From contig NZ_CP157278.1 in the NCBI RefSeq assembly GCF_040026395.1, positions 5,208,001-5,272,000 of the forward strand: DNA of 64,000 nucleotides, written 5' to 3'. The position numbers and the translations under genes are program-made. The notes under the pieces were generated by a model. It was not told where the DNA came from, did no database searches, and saw nothing but the letters and a program-made list of their open reading frames with translations. Position 1 is the stretch's first letter. Each line of letters opens with the position of its first letter. This stretch comes from Pedobacter lusitanus (GTDB taxonomy: Bacteria; Bacteroidota; Bacteroidia; Sphingobacteriales; Sphingobacteriaceae). This document shows, piece after piece, positions 17,109-26,808 of this stretch.

Positions 17109-18923
17109 ATGGGATATAAAAGTTTAGCCGAATGTGTGGCTGATTTAGAAAAACATGGTCATTTGCTCCGGATCAAAGAAGAAGTAGATCCTTATTTGGA
17201 AATGGCCGCTATACATCTTCGGGTGTATGAGCAAAAGGGGCCGGCGATATTTTTTGAAAATGTCAAAGGCAGCCCGTTTCCGGCAGTTTCTAATCTGTTT
17301 GGAACGCTGGAAAGATCTAAATTCATGTTCCGTGACAGCTTACCCCGGGTAAGTCAGCTGGTGGATCTTCGCTCTGATCCTATGAAAGCGTTAAAGAATC
17401 CTTTTAAGTTTGCCGGAGCTGGTTTGACCGCATTTTCAGCGCTGCCTATGCAGCAGCACCTGTTTAAATCTGCATTTAAGAAAACAACTATCAGTCAGCT
17501 GCCACAGATTGTAAACTGGCCTATGGATGGAGGCCCTTTTGTGACTATGCCGCAGGTCTATACAGAGGATGTAAATAAACCAGGGATAATGAATGCTAAT
17601 CTGGGTATGTATCGTATTCAGCTGGCAGGAAATGATTATATAAAAGATAAAGAGATCGGATTGCATTATCAGATCCATAGAGGGATAGGGGTTCATCAGT
17701 CTAAGGCGAATGCAAAAGGAGTGCCTTTGAAGGTAAGTATTTTTGTAGGCGGGCCACCTTCACATCCACTTGCAGCAGTTATGCCTTTACCTGAAGGTTT
17801 GTCTGAGATGACATTTGCAGGTGCATTAGGTAATCGTCGTTTTCGTTATTTTTATGATGAAGAGGGATTTTGCCTGTCTGCCGATGCTGATTTTATCATT
17901 ACAGGAACAGTGTATCCGCAGGAAAATAAACCGGAGGGACCATTTGGAGATCATTTGGGTTACTACAGCCTGACTCATCCTTTTCCTTTAATGAAGGTCC
18001 ATAATGTATATCATAAGGAAGATGCCATCTGGTCATTCACTGTAGTTGGACGTCCGCCACAGGAAGACACCAGTTTTGGAGCATTAATTCATGAAATTGC
18101 CGGATCGGCATTGCCACAGGAAATACATGGTTTAAAAGAGGTGAACGCGGTTGATGCAGCTGGGGTACATCCTTTATTATTTGCTATTGGCAGTGAGCGA
18201 TACACGCCGTTCCTTAATGAACGCAGACCACAGGAAATTCTGACTATTGCCAATCATATTTTAGGTAAAAATCAGTTAAGTCTTGCCAAGTATGTTCTTA
18301 TTGCTGCACGTGAAGATAACGAACAGTTGAATACACATGATATAGAAGCTTTTCTGACACATATATTATCCCGTATTGATTTAAAGAGAGATTTGCATTT
18401 TTATACGGAGACCACAATTGATACGCTTGATTACAGTGGGGGAGGATTAAATAGCGGTTCAAAAGTAGTGCTAGCCGCCGCCGGAGAAATCAGAAGAGAA
18501 TTAGCTAAAGAATTGCCGGCAGGTTTCAGTTTGCCATCTTCGCTGGAAGCACCTCATTTTGTTATGCCAGGGGTAATAGCAATCACAGCAGGTGCTTATA
18601 CCACACCTGAAGAAGCCAGGGTTTCAGTTGCGGCACTGAATACTCAGTTAAGAGATAGTATACTTGATGGAATTGTTTTGATTGTATTATGCGACGATGC
18701 CTCATTTACTGCAGCTGATATTAATAATTTCGTTTGGGTAACCTTTACCAGAAGTAATCCGGCGGCTGACATTCACGGAATAGGTGAGTTTACCAAAGAC
18801 AAACATTGGGGTTGCACGGGGCCGTTAATTATCGATGCAAGGAAAAAACCTCATCATGCGCCTGAACTCATTAAAGATGCTGCGGTTGAAGCTAATATTG
18901 ACAGGTTTAAACTTAAACTGTAA
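17109..18923 (+). CDS. UbiD family decarboxylase (menaquinone-type)
   Basis: The 604-residue enzyme belongs to the prenylated-FMN UbiD family, which removes carboxyl groups from aromatic or unsaturated acids. Relatives of this length in Bacteroidota are annotated as menaquinone-biosynthesis decarboxylases. Seen features are the N-terminal LEKHGHLLRIKEEVDP, the metal/prFMN region PGIMNANLGMYRIQL with HYQIHRGIGVH, and the PEGPFGDHLGYYS motif holding the active-site acid. The start is the ATG at 17109, not the TTG at 17100. No UbiX partner is present in the window, so the cofactor must come from elsewhere. The gene is bounded by terminators on both sides. Confidence 0.88.
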   Translation: MGYKSLAECVADLEKHGHLLRIKEEVDPYLEMAAIHLRVYEQKGPAIFFENVKGSPFPAVSNLFGTLERSKFMFRDSLPRVSQLVDLRSDPMKALKNPFKFAGAGLTAFSALPMQQHLFKSAFKKTTISQLPQIVNWPMDGGPFVTMPQVYTEDVNKPGIMNANLGMYRIQLAGNDYIKDKEIGLHYQIHRGIGVHQSKANAKGVPLKVSIFVGGPPSHPLAAVMPLPEGLSEMTFAGALGNRRFRYFYDEEGFCLSADADFIITGTVYPQENKPEGPFGDHLGYYSLTHPFPLMKVHNVYHKEDAIWSFTVVGRPPQEDTSFGALIHEIAGSALPQEIHGLKEVNAVDAAGVHPLLFAIGSERYTPFLNERRPQEILTIANHILGKNQLSLAKYVLIAAREDNEQLNTHDIEAFLTHILSRIDLKRDLHFYTETTIDTLDYSGGGLNSGSKVVLAAAGEIRRELAKELPAGFSLPSSLEAPHFVMPGVIAITAGAYTTPEEARVSVAALNTQLRDSILDGIVLIVLCDDASFTAADINNFVWVTFTRSNPAADIHGIGEFTKDKHWGCTGPLIIDARKKPHHAPELIKDAAVEANIDRFKLKL

Positions 18924-18975
18924 ATAGGAATTCGGTTTATGTGTTCTGCATAAGCCAGGAAGAGAATATGATTAA

Positions 18976-19020
18976 ATCAAAAAGGCCCCTTTCCGAATTT
19001 CGGGAAGGGGCCTTTTTGAT
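18976..19020. terminator. Bidirectional terminator between convergent genes
   Basis: A near-perfect long palindrome: ATCAAAAAGGCCCC pairs with GGGGCCTTTTTGAT around an inner TTTCCGAATTTCGGGAA. It has A runs on one side and T runs on the other, so it can stop both the UbiD gene and the FadL-type gene. Confidence 0.92.
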
Positions 19021-19034
19021 AAGAACTTTAGGGA

Positions 19035-20570
19035 TTAGAATTTAACTCCCACAGTTAAAAAGACATTATTTCTGGCCACCTTAGCTGTTGCTATTGGCTC
19101 TGAGAAATTATTAAGCTCATATGGTGCAAAAGTATTGGTAGTTTCTGTACGCTGATAAGCTACATCCACATAATACTGATTAACGCGGTAACCTAAACCT
19201 CCTGAATAATATTTTACATCAAATACGTTTTTATCATCGCTTTTATAAGGAGTACCATTTAAACCATAACCTGCTCTCAGACTAAAGTTGTCAATTCTGT
19301 ATTCACCACCGATTCTGTAGTTAACAGCACTTTTATAATTCTGTTTGATATAGTCATTATTCTCTCCGATCAGTGCAGAATAGCCATCACTTACAGAAAG
19401 TTTAGTTGACTTATAATCAACGTAATCAATATCAGCACTGATTAATCCATTTTGTGCTATAATTACGCTACCTCCAAAAGATGCTTTATATGGAGTACGC
19501 AGATTATAATTGAAATTACTGTTGTATACATTATTAAGACGGGTATCTACTACTGCTCCGCCCTGAGAGAAACGGGTATTTAAAACTTCTGCATAATCTT
19601 CTTCTACGTGCATCCAGGTCGGAGCCTGAAAAGTAGCACCAAGTCTTACTTCATTAATTGGTTTGTAGATGATACCTATACGACCGTTAATCCCGGATCC
19701 TGTTGTATGCTGACTGGTTGAATAGGCCAGGTCATAGTTTCTGCCAACCTGAATATTTGGACGGGCTGGTACAGGTGCTCCCGGAGCCAGTGTATTAATG
19801 ATTGTTCCCTGTTCTGTATAAACTCCATCATTAATATAACGCATATTGACAAAGCCGATACTTGCACCCAGGTACAGCTGGTTGGAGATGTTTATAGCTC
19901 CGGAGAAATTAAGCTCAGAAGTTGATCCTACTCTGCTTTCACTTTTACTCTGTTTATTGGTCTGGCTGGTTGCAGGTACGTAAGAAAGGTTATCACCACT
20001 TTTCTGATCGATCAGATAGTTATCGAACGCCATACCCGGAGCTCCGGCTAAATCAGGTTCCCGAACGCCATTGGCTCTTTCTGCAAAAGCATCTGCCATT
20101 GAACTGTTATTGTTTGTTCCTGCATAGCTAAAGTTACCTCCGAAATCATTATTTCTGTTAAAACCTATTCCCCAAACCACACTAAGCACTCCCTTATTTA
20201 AATTAGATCCTTTTGGTCTGACAACAGGATTGTACCAGACAACAGCTGCCTGATTAAGGTTTAAGCGGTTTTTAGTGTCTTTTGTGTTTTGGCCAAGAAA
20301 GCTTGCATCAGATTTGGTATTGTTGAATTCAGGAGTAACGCTAAATTCAGAACGGGTAAACATACCCAATCCGGCAGGGTTACCACCAATTGAGCTGATA
20401 TCACCACCCAAACTTATTTGTGCATTACCTAAGCCTTTAAATCTTGCTGAACTACCATAATCAGTGCGGGAGAATCTTAATGCATCACCTGCATATGTGC
20501 CATTTTGAGCATAAATATTACCTGTAGTACCTACTATAGCTACCACCAGGAGTTGTACGAATTTTTTCAT
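19035..20570 (-). CDS. FadL/OmpP1/TodX-type outer-membrane transport protein
   Basis: The 511-residue protein has a signal peptide (residues 1-21, ending at YAQ). Its N-terminal hatch-like region has GSARFKGLGNAQISLGGDISSIGGNPAGLGMF, the pattern of hydrophobic-compound channels of the FadL family. The rest is alternating beta-strand sequence ending in FLTVGVKF with the terminal Phe of outer-membrane barrels. It should form a barrel for uptake of hydrophobic small molecules, but the substrate is unknown. The gene lies 16 bases after the Gly/Tyr-rich lipoprotein gene and is probably co-transcribed with it. Confidence 0.85.
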   Translation of the reverse strand: MKKFVQLLVVAIVGTTGNIYAQNGTYAGDALRFSRTDYGSSARFKGLGNAQISLGGDISSIGGNPAGLGMFTRSEFSVTPEFNNTKSDASFLGQNTKDTKNRLNLNQAAVVWYNPVVRPKGSNLNKGVLSVVWGIGFNRNNDFGGNFSYAGTNNNSSMADAFAERANGVREPDLAGAPGMAFDNYLIDQKSGDNLSYVPATSQTNKQSKSESRVGSTSELNFSGAINISNQLYLGASIGFVNMRYINDGVYTEQGTIINTLAPGAPVPARPNIQVGRNYDLAYSTSQHTTGSGINGRIGIIYKPINEVRLGATFQAPTWMHVEEDYAEVLNTRFSQGGAVVDTRLNNVYNSNFNYNLRTPYKASFGGSVIIAQNGLISADIDYVDYKSTKLSVSDGYSALIGENNDYIKQNYKSAVNYRIGGEYRIDNFSLRAGYGLNGTPYKSDDKNVFDVKYYSGGLGYRVNQYYVDVAYQRTETTNTFAPYELNNFSEPIATAKVARNNVFLTVGVKF

Positions 20571-20586
20571 TTACAATGTTAGATTA

Positions 20587-21558
20587 TTAATTACCACGTC
20601 CTCCGCGACCACCACCGCCGCCGCCGCCACCAGTTCTTCCGCCACCGCCGCCGCCATAATTGCCGCCTGAGTAAGATGGGGTATAAGAAGATCTTTCAGA
20701 ACTCCTTTGAGGAGTGTAGCTCCGTGATCTGTCTGGTCTTGTAGAAGATTGAGAAGAAGATCTGGAAGTACCGTAACCATTACTTCTTGCGTTATAGCCT
20801 CTGTTGTAACTTGATGATCCGTTATTATATCCTGATGATCCGTCACCGCGTGATGATCTTCTGCCTGGTAAAGAATTGCCGTTAGCGTCATATCCTCTTG
20901 CACCGGAACCGTTGTAGTTACCTCTTCCGTAGTTGTAGTTATCACTTCCTCTGGCGTTTCTTGGTGCGTAAGTACTGTTATAACGTCTGCCATAATAGCC
21001 TCCGCCATAATAACCGCCACCCCAGTAGCCGCCGCCCCATAATCCACCACCATAATAGCCACCGCCCCACAGGCCGCCGTAACCACCGCCCCATCCCCAG
21101 GGAGAATAGAAAGGAGAGTAAAATCCGCTACCCCAGCCATATCCAAAGCCTAAACCCCATGAACTGCCGTAATAGCCATTACCAAACCCTAATCCAAAGC
21201 CTAAACCTGAGTAATAAGGAGAGTAACCATATCCGCCACCATAAAACCCATCATAATAGAAAGGATCATAGTAGCCTCTGTATGGACTGCCGTAATAAAA
21301 TCTGTTGATACGTGAAGAATAATCCATGTCAGCATATAAATCACTGCTGCCATAATAATCATCACCATCATTATATCCGTCATTTACTGATTGTGATGAA
21401 TAGGTACGCTCGGGGGCAGTATACTCTACCGCCCTTGCGGTTGATCCGTAAACGTCGTCATTATGACGAGTTTGCTGGGCCATTTGAGGAGCAGAACAGG
21501 AGGAGACGGCGAGTGCCGCTACAACCAGCATGCTGGAAAATAAATGGTTAGGTTTCAT
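20587..21558 (-). CDS. Glycine/tyrosine-rich lipoprotein of unknown function
   Basis: The 323-residue protein has a lipoprotein signal with the lipobox Cys near residue 20 (AALAVSSCSAP). I start at the ATG at 21558, since the in-frame upstream extension (to 21645) has no signal-like features. The mature part is low complexity: Tyr/Gly/Phe-rich from about 90 to 200 (units like GGGYYGGG and GLWGGGYW), then Ser/Asn/Arg-rich, ending in a Gly/Arg tail. Similar sequences are found in surface or matrix proteins, but I recognise no defined domain. It is directly upstream of the FadL-type barrel gene, 16 bases away, so it may be a partner at the envelope. Confidence 0.75.
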   Translation of the reverse strand: MKPNHLFSSMLVVAALAVSSCSAPQMAQQTRHNDDVYGSTARAVEYTAPERTYSSQSVNDGYNDGDDYYGSSDLYADMDYSSRINRFYYGSPYRGYYDPFYYDGFYGGGYGYSPYYSGLGFGLGFGNGYYGSSWGLGFGYGWGSGFYSPFYSPWGWGGGYGGLWGGGYYGGGLWGGGYWGGGYYGGGYYGRRYNSTYAPRNARGSDNYNYGRGNYNGSGARGYDANGNSLPGRRSSRGDGSSGYNNGSSSYNRGYNARSNGYGTSRSSSQSSTRPDRSRSYTPQRSSERSSYTPSYSGGNYGGGGGGRTGGGGGGGGRGGRGN

Positions 21559-21665
21559 AATATGTGAGTTCTTTGTGTGTGTAAACAGTTTTTTTGTAGG
21601 CATAAATTTATAAATTTGTAGCCTAGCATGCAAGTTATTTAACACAATAAACGTTCCAAACAGTT

Positions 21666-23138
21666 ATGAGCAAAGGTATTACAAGTAAAAACGAGGATTA
21701 TTCCCAGTGGTATAACGACATTGTTATGAAAGCCGATCTGGCAGAACATTCCGCGGTAAAAGGATGTATGGTTATAAAGCCCTATGGCTATTCCATTTGG
21801 GAGAAAATGCAGGCTGTTTTGGATCAGAAATTTAAAGATACGGGGCACAGTAATGCCTATTTTCCTTTATTCATTCCTAAGTCATTTTTTTCTAAGGAAG
21901 CGGCGCACGTAGAAGGTTTTGCGACAGAATGTGCAGTTGTGACACATTACCGTCTTAAAAATGACGGAGAGGGCAATATTATTGTTGATCCTGAAGCTAA
22001 ATTAGAAGAAGAACTGATTGTAAGACCAACTTCTGAAACCATTATATGGAACACTTTCAGAGGATGGGTGCAGTCTTACCGTGATTTACCTTTATTGATT
22101 AACCAATGGGCAAATGTGGTAAGATGGGAGATGCGTACACGTCTTTTTCTGCGTACGACAGAATTTTTATGGCAGGAAGGTCATACTGCTCATGCTACTT
22201 CTGAAGAAGCAGTTGCTGAAACCAAACAGATGCTTGAAGTATATGCAGATTTCGCTGAGAAATGGATGGCTTTGCCAGTCGTAAAAGGTGTGAAAACGGC
22301 TAATGAGCGTTTCGCAGGTGCACTGGATACTTATTGTATAGAGGCATTAATGCAGGATGGCAAGGCTTTACAGGCAGGTACTTCTCACTTTTTAGGACAG
22401 AATTTTGCTAAAGCTTTCGATGTAAAGTTTACCAACAAAGAAGGAAAAATTGATCATGTATGGGCAAGTTCATGGGGGGTATCTACCCGTATGATCGGTG
22501 CATTGATTATGGCACATAGTGATGATCAGGGATTGGTTCTTCCTCCAATGTTAGCGCCGATACAGGTAGTTATAGTGCCTATTTACAGAAATGATGAAGA
22601 TTTTGATAACATTTCTGCTTATGTTAATGAACTGACACCAAAATTGAAAAAATTAGGTATCTCAGTAAAATATGACAACAGGGATTCTCAACGTCCGGGA
22701 TTCAAATTTGCAGAATACGAATTGAAAGGTGTACCGGTTCGTCTGGCTATTGGTGGCCGGGATATGGAAAATGGCACTGTAGAATTAGCAAGAAGAGATA
22801 CAGGAGAGAAAAAGACAGTAAGTCAGGAAGGTCTGGATACATATATTCTTCAGTTGCTGGATGAAATTCAGGAGAATATCTATAAAAAAGCTTTTGATTA
22901 CAGAAAAGAGCATATTACTATTGCTGATACTTATGCTGAGTTTAAAGAGCTTTTAGACGGTAAAGGCGGATTTATTTCAGCACATTGGGATGGTACTCCG
23001 GAAACAGAGCAAAAAATAAAAGAAGAAACGAAGGCTACAATCAGATGTATTCCGTTAGATAATAAGTTAGAAGACGGGATTTGTATTTACTCAGGTAAAC
23101 CATCTGTTCAACGTGTTTTATTCGCCCGTGCTTACTAA
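21666..23138 (+). CDS. proS: Prolyl-tRNA synthetase (archaeal/eukaryotic-type)
   Basis: The 490-residue class II synthetase charges tRNA-Pro. The motif 2 region is [13 protein letters not shown] with [29 protein letters not shown], motif 3 follows near [21 protein letters not shown], and the C-terminal anticodon-binding domain is IQVVIVPIY onward. The compact form lacking the bacterial editing insertion and ending in FARAY identifies the archaeal-type enzyme. It is divergent from the Gly/Tyr-rich lipoprotein gene. A TAAATTTG element at 21611-21618, 47 bases before the start, could be its -7 box, though no well-spaced TTTG precedes it. Confidence 0.95.
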   Translation: MSKGITSKNEDYSQWYNDIVMKADLAEHSAVKGCMVIKPYGYSIWEKMQAVLDQKFKDTGHSNAYFPLFIPKSFFSKEAAHVEGFATECAVVTHYRLKNDGEGNIIVDPEAKLEEELIVRPTSETIIWNTFRGWVQSYRDLPLLINQWANVVRWEMRTRLFLRTTEFLWQEGHTAHATSEEAVAETKQMLEVYADFAEKWMALPVVKGVKTANERFAGALDTYCIEALMQDGKALQAGTSHFLGQNFAKAFDVKFTNKEGKIDHVWASSWGVSTRMIGALIMAHSDDQGLVLPPMLAPIQVVIVPIYRNDEDFDNISAYVNELTPKLKKLGISVKYDNRDSQRPGFKFAEYELKGVPVRLAIGGRDMENGTVELARRDTGEKKTVSQEGLDTYILQLLDEIQENIYKKAFDYRKEHITIADTYAEFKELLDGKGGFISAHWDGTPETEQKIKEETKATIRCIPLDNKLEDGICIYSGKPSVQRVLFARAY

Positions 23139-23171
23139 GCTACGGCATCAGAAAATTTAAAAAAGAGCAAC

Positions 23172-24311
23172 ATGAAATTTGCAACGAAAGCTATACATGC
23201 AGGTCAGGAACCTGATCCAACAACAGGAGCGGTAATGACTCCGATTTATCAGACCTCTACTTACTGGCAAAAAGCGCCGGGTGATCATCAGGGGTTTGAA
23301 TATTCGAGAGGTACAAACCCAACCCGTCAGGCACTGGAAAATTGTCTTGCTGCCCTGGAAAATGCTAAATATGGTTTGGCTTTCTCTTCAGGTATGGGGG
23401 CTACTGATACTGTAATGCGTTTATTGCAGCCAGGAGATGAGGTTATTACCGGTAATGATCTTTACGGAGGATCGTATCGTATCTTTACTAAAGTATATGC
23501 TAAATATGGTATTAAGTTTCATTTCCTGGATTTATCAAAACCAGAAAATATGCTGCCGTATATCAATGATAAAACCAAACTGGTATGGATTGAGACACCT
23601 ACAAATCCAACTATGCAGATTATCGATATTGAGGGCGTAGCTAAGATTACTAAAGAAAAGGGATTGATCCTTACAGTGGATAACACTTTTGCTTCACCGT
23701 ATTTACAGAACCCGATTGATCTTGGAGCTGATATTGTAATGCACTCAGTTACCAAATATATTGGTGGTCACTCAGATGTTGTTATGGGTGCATTGCTATT
23801 AAACGATGATCAGTTATATAAAGATCTTTGGTTTATCTACAATGCATGCGGAGCAACACCAGGTCCTCAGGATGCGTTTCTTGTTTTAAGAGGAATTAAA
23901 ACCCTGCACCTGCGGATGAAAGCACATTGTGAAAATGGCGAGAAGGTAGCGCATTTTCTTAAGAACCATCCTAAAATTGATAAAATCTACTGGCCTGGTT
24001 TTGAGGATCATCCTAACCATGACATCGCAAAAAAACAAATGCGTGGTTTTGGTGGAATGGTTTCTATCACGTTAAAAGGAGCAGATCTGGCAGAAACTTT
24101 CAGAGTAGCATCTTCTTTCAAGGTATTTACATTGGCAGAATCATTAGGTGGGGTAGAGTCTTTGATTAATCACCCGACTACAATGACTCATGGTTCTATT
24201 CCTAAAGAAGAGCGTGAAAAAGTTGGTGTGACTGATAACCTGTTGCGTTTAAGTGTTGGGGTAGAAGATATTGATGATCTTTTAGCAGATCTGGCACAGG
24301 CATTAAGCTAG
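23172..24311 (+). CDS. Cys/Met metabolism PLP-dependent enzyme (cystathionine gamma-synthase/beta-lyase type)
   Basis: The 379-residue fold-type I PLP enzyme is in the trans-sulfuration class. The PLP lysine lies in HSVTKYIGGHSDV (about residue 194). Other family blocks are YSRGTNPTRQALE, GMGATDTVMRLL and WIETPTNP near residues 140-147. The C-terminal ESLGGVESLINHPTTMTH and LSVGVEDIDDLL fit cystathionine gamma-synthase, gamma-lyase or beta-lyase alike. The precise reaction cannot be told from sequence. It follows proS by 33 bases and may be co-transcribed. Confidence 0.9.
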   Translation: MKFATKAIHAGQEPDPTTGAVMTPIYQTSTYWQKAPGDHQGFEYSRGTNPTRQALENCLAALENAKYGLAFSSGMGATDTVMRLLQPGDEVITGNDLYGGSYRIFTKVYAKYGIKFHFLDLSKPENMLPYINDKTKLVWIETPTNPTMQIIDIEGVAKITKEKGLILTVDNTFASPYLQNPIDLGADIVMHSVTKYIGGHSDVVMGALLLNDDQLYKDLWFIYNACGATPGPQDAFLVLRGIKTLHLRMKAHCENGEKVAHFLKNHPKIDKIYWPGFEDHPNHDIAKKQMRGFGGMVSITLKGADLAETFRVASSFKVFTLAESLGGVESLINHPTTMTHGSIPKEEREKVGVTDNLLRLSVGVEDIDDLLADLAQALS

Positions 24312-24387
24312 ACAGGATCACCTCCTGGAAGCAGTGAAATATTGAATAATCAGGTATCTGATATTCATGTCATAATTATACACAATG

Positions 24388-24423
24388 AGCCAGTTTAAAA
24401 TCTTCAGGGAGATTAAACTGGCT
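24388..24423 (+). terminator. Probable terminator hairpin after the Cys/Met enzyme gene
   Basis: AGCCAGTTTAA and TTAAACTGGCT are exact complements around a 14-base loop. The downstream T run is weak, so it may be an attenuating or processing structure instead. It ends 18 bases before the TTG start of the TIGR02757 gene. Confidence 0.55.
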
Positions 24424-24440
24424 TCTATAAATAAAACCCA

Positions 24441-25220
24441 TTGGAATTTTTAGAACTCAAGGACTTCCTGGATATTAAAGTGGCTCAATATAACAAGCCA
24501 GACTTTATTACTAATGATCCGATTTGTATTCCACATCGTTTTTCTAAAAAACAGGATATAGAAATTGCTGCATTCTTTGCGGCAATTTTGGCTTGGGGAC
24601 AAAGAAAGACGATTATCAATAAATGTACTGATCTGTTTGAACGTATGGATAATGAGCCTTACAACTTTATGCTGTATCACGGTGATGAAGACCTGCGTCG
24701 TTTACTGAACTTTAAACACAGGACATTTAACGATACTGATCTGTTATATTTTATTTCATTCTTTAAACATCATTATACGGTTTCCGATAGTTTGGAAACA
24801 GCTTTTCTTCCTGATAATTTCAGTCATCAGGAAAATTTCACTGCTGAAAATGCCCTTAATCATTTTCGCAGTTATTTTTTTAGTCTCCCGGATTCTCCCC
24901 GCCGGACGGTAAAACATATCTCTTCGCCACTTCAGAAGTCCACCTGCAAAAGACTGAATATGTTTTTACGCTGGATGGTACGTAAGGATCAGACCGGTGT
25001 GGACTTTGGTCTCTGGAATACAATCTCTCCTGCAGATCTGATCTGCCCATGTGACGTACATGTAGACCGTGTTGCCCGTCGTCTTGATCTGATTACGCGT
25101 AAACAGACTGATTGGAGAACTGCTGTAGAGCTTACTGCTGAGCTTAGTAAATTTGATCCGCTGGACCCTGTAAAATATGATTTCGCTCTATTTGGACTTG
25201 GGGTGGAAGAGAAATTTTAA
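24441..25220 (+). CDS. TIGR02757 (DUF2400) family protein
   Basis: The 259-residue cytoplasmic protein contains family blocks DFITNDPICIPHRF, AAFFAAILAWGQRKTIINKC, NMFLRWMVRKDQTGVDFGLW and the C-terminal DPVKYDFALFGLGVEEKF. A CPCDVHVDR segment resembles the helix-hairpin-helix environment of the HhH-GPD/endonuclease III superfamily, to which the family is distantly related, but no catalytic activity is established. The frame opens after a stop at 24432-24434, and the first usable start is TTG at 24441. Confidence 0.85.
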   Translation: MEFLELKDFLDIKVAQYNKPDFITNDPICIPHRFSKKQDIEIAAFFAAILAWGQRKTIINKCTDLFERMDNEPYNFMLYHGDEDLRRLLNFKHRTFNDTDLLYFISFFKHHYTVSDSLETAFLPDNFSHQENFTAENALNHFRSYFFSLPDSPRRTVKHISSPLQKSTCKRLNMFLRWMVRKDQTGVDFGLWNTISPADLICPCDVHVDRVARRLDLITRKQTDWRTAVELTAELSKFDPLDPVKYDFALFGLGVEEKF

Positions 25221-25302
25221 AAATTCTTTATCTTTAAATGGATAGTCTGAATTTGATTAGTGGATGAAAAGTATATATCAATTTAAAAAAAACAGAGGGT
25301 GA

Positions 25303-25815
25303 ATGATAACTTTTGAAGCCGAAATAGAACGGTTCTCTAAAATGGGTGAAAAAACCGGCTGGACTTACGTCGTAATTCCAATGGAAATAGCTGCTCAGAT
25401 AAAGAAGGATTACCGGAAAAGCTTTCGTGTCGAGGGGTTTCTTGATACCGTGCCAGTAAAAGGGCTGTCTCTTATCCCAATGGGGGAGGGAGATTACATT
25501 CTGGCCCTAAATGCGAATTTGCGTAAACAACTGAAAAAAGAAGAGGGAGCAATGCTCCGTCTGGAGTTAGCAGAAGATAAAACCTTCAGGATTGAAATGC
25601 CTGAAGATCTGGAACTATGTCTGCTTGATGAAAGGTATTGTCTGGAGAATTTCCTGAAATTGCCCAAATCTCATCAAAACTATTATATCACCTGGCTCAA
25701 TAGTGCCAAAACCGAACCTACCCGTATTAAGCGTCTCACTCAGATTGTTATCGCTATGGATAAGCAGCAGACTTTCTCTGAGATGATGCGGAGCAATAAA
25801 GGAAAAGAGGCTTAA
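25303..25815 (+). CDS. DUF1905 / YdeI-OmpD-associated family protein
   Basis: The 170-residue protein is built of two parts: DUF1905 (residues 1-95, with FEAEIERF, GWTYVVIPMEIA and FRVEGFLDTVPVKGLSLIPMG) and a YdeI/OmdA-type helical C-terminus (residues about 115-165; FLKLPKSHQNYYITWLNSAKTEPTRIKRL). Proteins of this kind are linked in some species to membrane or bacteriocin-related stress, but their function is poorly understood. An AGAGGG sequence just before the start is one of the clearer Shine-Dalgarno-like sites in the window. It converges with the glycosyltransferase gene. Confidence 0.82.
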   Translation: MITFEAEIERFSKMGEKTGWTYVVIPMEIAAQIKKDYRKSFRVEGFLDTVPVKGLSLIPMGEGDYILALNANLRKQLKKEEGAMLRLELAEDKTFRIEMPEDLELCLLDERYCLENFLKLPKSHQNYYITWLNSAKTEPTRIKRLTQIVIAMDKQQTFSEMMRSNKGKEA

Positions 25816-25834
25816 ATGGGTTCTCAAAGAGAGA

Positions 25835-26566
25835 TTAAGAAACTCTTTTGTAATCTCTGAACCAGCTGCTTATCTTCATCTGTATAACTCCTACAAATGC
25901 TTCTCTGAAAATCCTTGTACTCATTTTTGAGGTTCCTTCCGTTCTGTCTGTAAATATAATGGGTACTTCCACTACATTGAAGCCATATTTTATCGCTGTA
26001 AATTTCATTTCGATCTGAAATGCATAGCCTACAAACTTAATCTTGTCAAAAGGAATAGTTTCCAATACAATCCGTTTATAACATTTAAATCCAGCTGTAG
26101 CATCCTGAATATTGATTCTCGTGATGAATCTTACATACATAGAAGCAAAGTAAGACATCAGTACTCTGCTCATCGGCCAGTTAACCACATTAACTCCTCT
26201 TACATATCTTGAACCGATAGCAACATCTCCACCATTTACACAGGCTTCGCGAAGTTTAAAAAGGTCATCGGGATTGTGAGAGAAATCTGCATCCATTTCA
26301 AATATATAGGCATAGGAATGCTGTAATGCCCATTTAAAGCCGTGAATATAAGCTGTGCCTAAACCTAGTTTCCCGGTTCTCTGTTCCATGTGCAAGCCGG
26401 GGAACTCCTGTTGTAGTTTTTTTACAATATCGGCTGTGCCATCCGGGGATCCGTCATCGATGATTAAAATATCAAAAGAAAAACTCAGGCTAAATACCTT
26501 GCGGATAATTTTCTCAATGTTTTCTTTTTCATTATAGGTGGGAATGATGACTAGGCTATCTGACAC
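25835..26566 (-). CDS. Polyprenol-phosphate mannosyltransferase-like GT2 glycosyltransferase
   Basis: The 243-residue family 2 glycosyltransferase resembles dolichol/polyprenol-phosphate mannose synthase. It has the GT-A opening VIIPTYNEKENI and LIIDDGSPDGTADIV, and the metal-binding motif EMDADFSHNP (about residues 90-99). Also present are AIGSRYVRGVNV and the acceptor loop FKCYKRIVLETIPF. No C-terminal membrane domain is attached, so it is the soluble single-domain form. It would use a nucleotide sugar to charge polyprenyl phosphate for glycan or protein glycosylation. The start codon is GTG, as no in-frame ATG lies nearby upstream. Confidence 0.9.
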   Translation of the reverse strand: MSDSLVIIPTYNEKENIEKIIRKVFSLSFSFDILIIDDGSPDGTADIVKKLQQEFPGLHMEQRTGKLGLGTAYIHGFKWALQHSYAYIFEMDADFSHNPDDLFKLREACVNGGDVAIGSRYVRGVNVVNWPMSRVLMSYFASMYVRFITRINIQDATAGFKCYKRIVLETIPFDKIKFVGYAFQIEMKFTAIKYGFNVVEVPIIFTDRTEGTSKMSTRIFREAFVGVIQMKISSWFRDYKRVS

Positions 26567-26713
26567 GTGTGTGGTATAAGGGGTTATAAAATTATGTGCG
26601 AAAATATTGATTAAAATCGAAATTCAGGTAATTATCAGCTGATTTAACATCACTTAACATTATCACAGATGAAAAGAGGGTATTTAGTCAAATTTTGTAA
26701 AATGGCTGTTTAC

Positions 26714-26749
26714 AACAAAACCACAAAGATCTCTCTTTATGGTTTTGTT
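26714..26749. terminator. Hairpin downstream of the POT transporter gene
   Basis: AACAAAACCA and TGGTTTTGTT are complementary, with a second short stem (AAAG/CTTT) inside. It sits downstream of the minus-strand POT gene that ends at 26809, so it is the likely terminator of that unit. Confidence 0.6.
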
Positions 26750-26808
26750 TGTGCTTGCATCAATGATTGATGTATTTTTTATTTTGAATGATTAGAATCT
26801 CTTATTGA

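Noticed and set aside
20571..21146. A 191-residue frame on the same strand as the Gly/Tyr-rich protein
   Set aside because: It is a shifted reading of low-complexity DNA (runs of AVAV, TTTEE and similar) with no signal peptide or domain.
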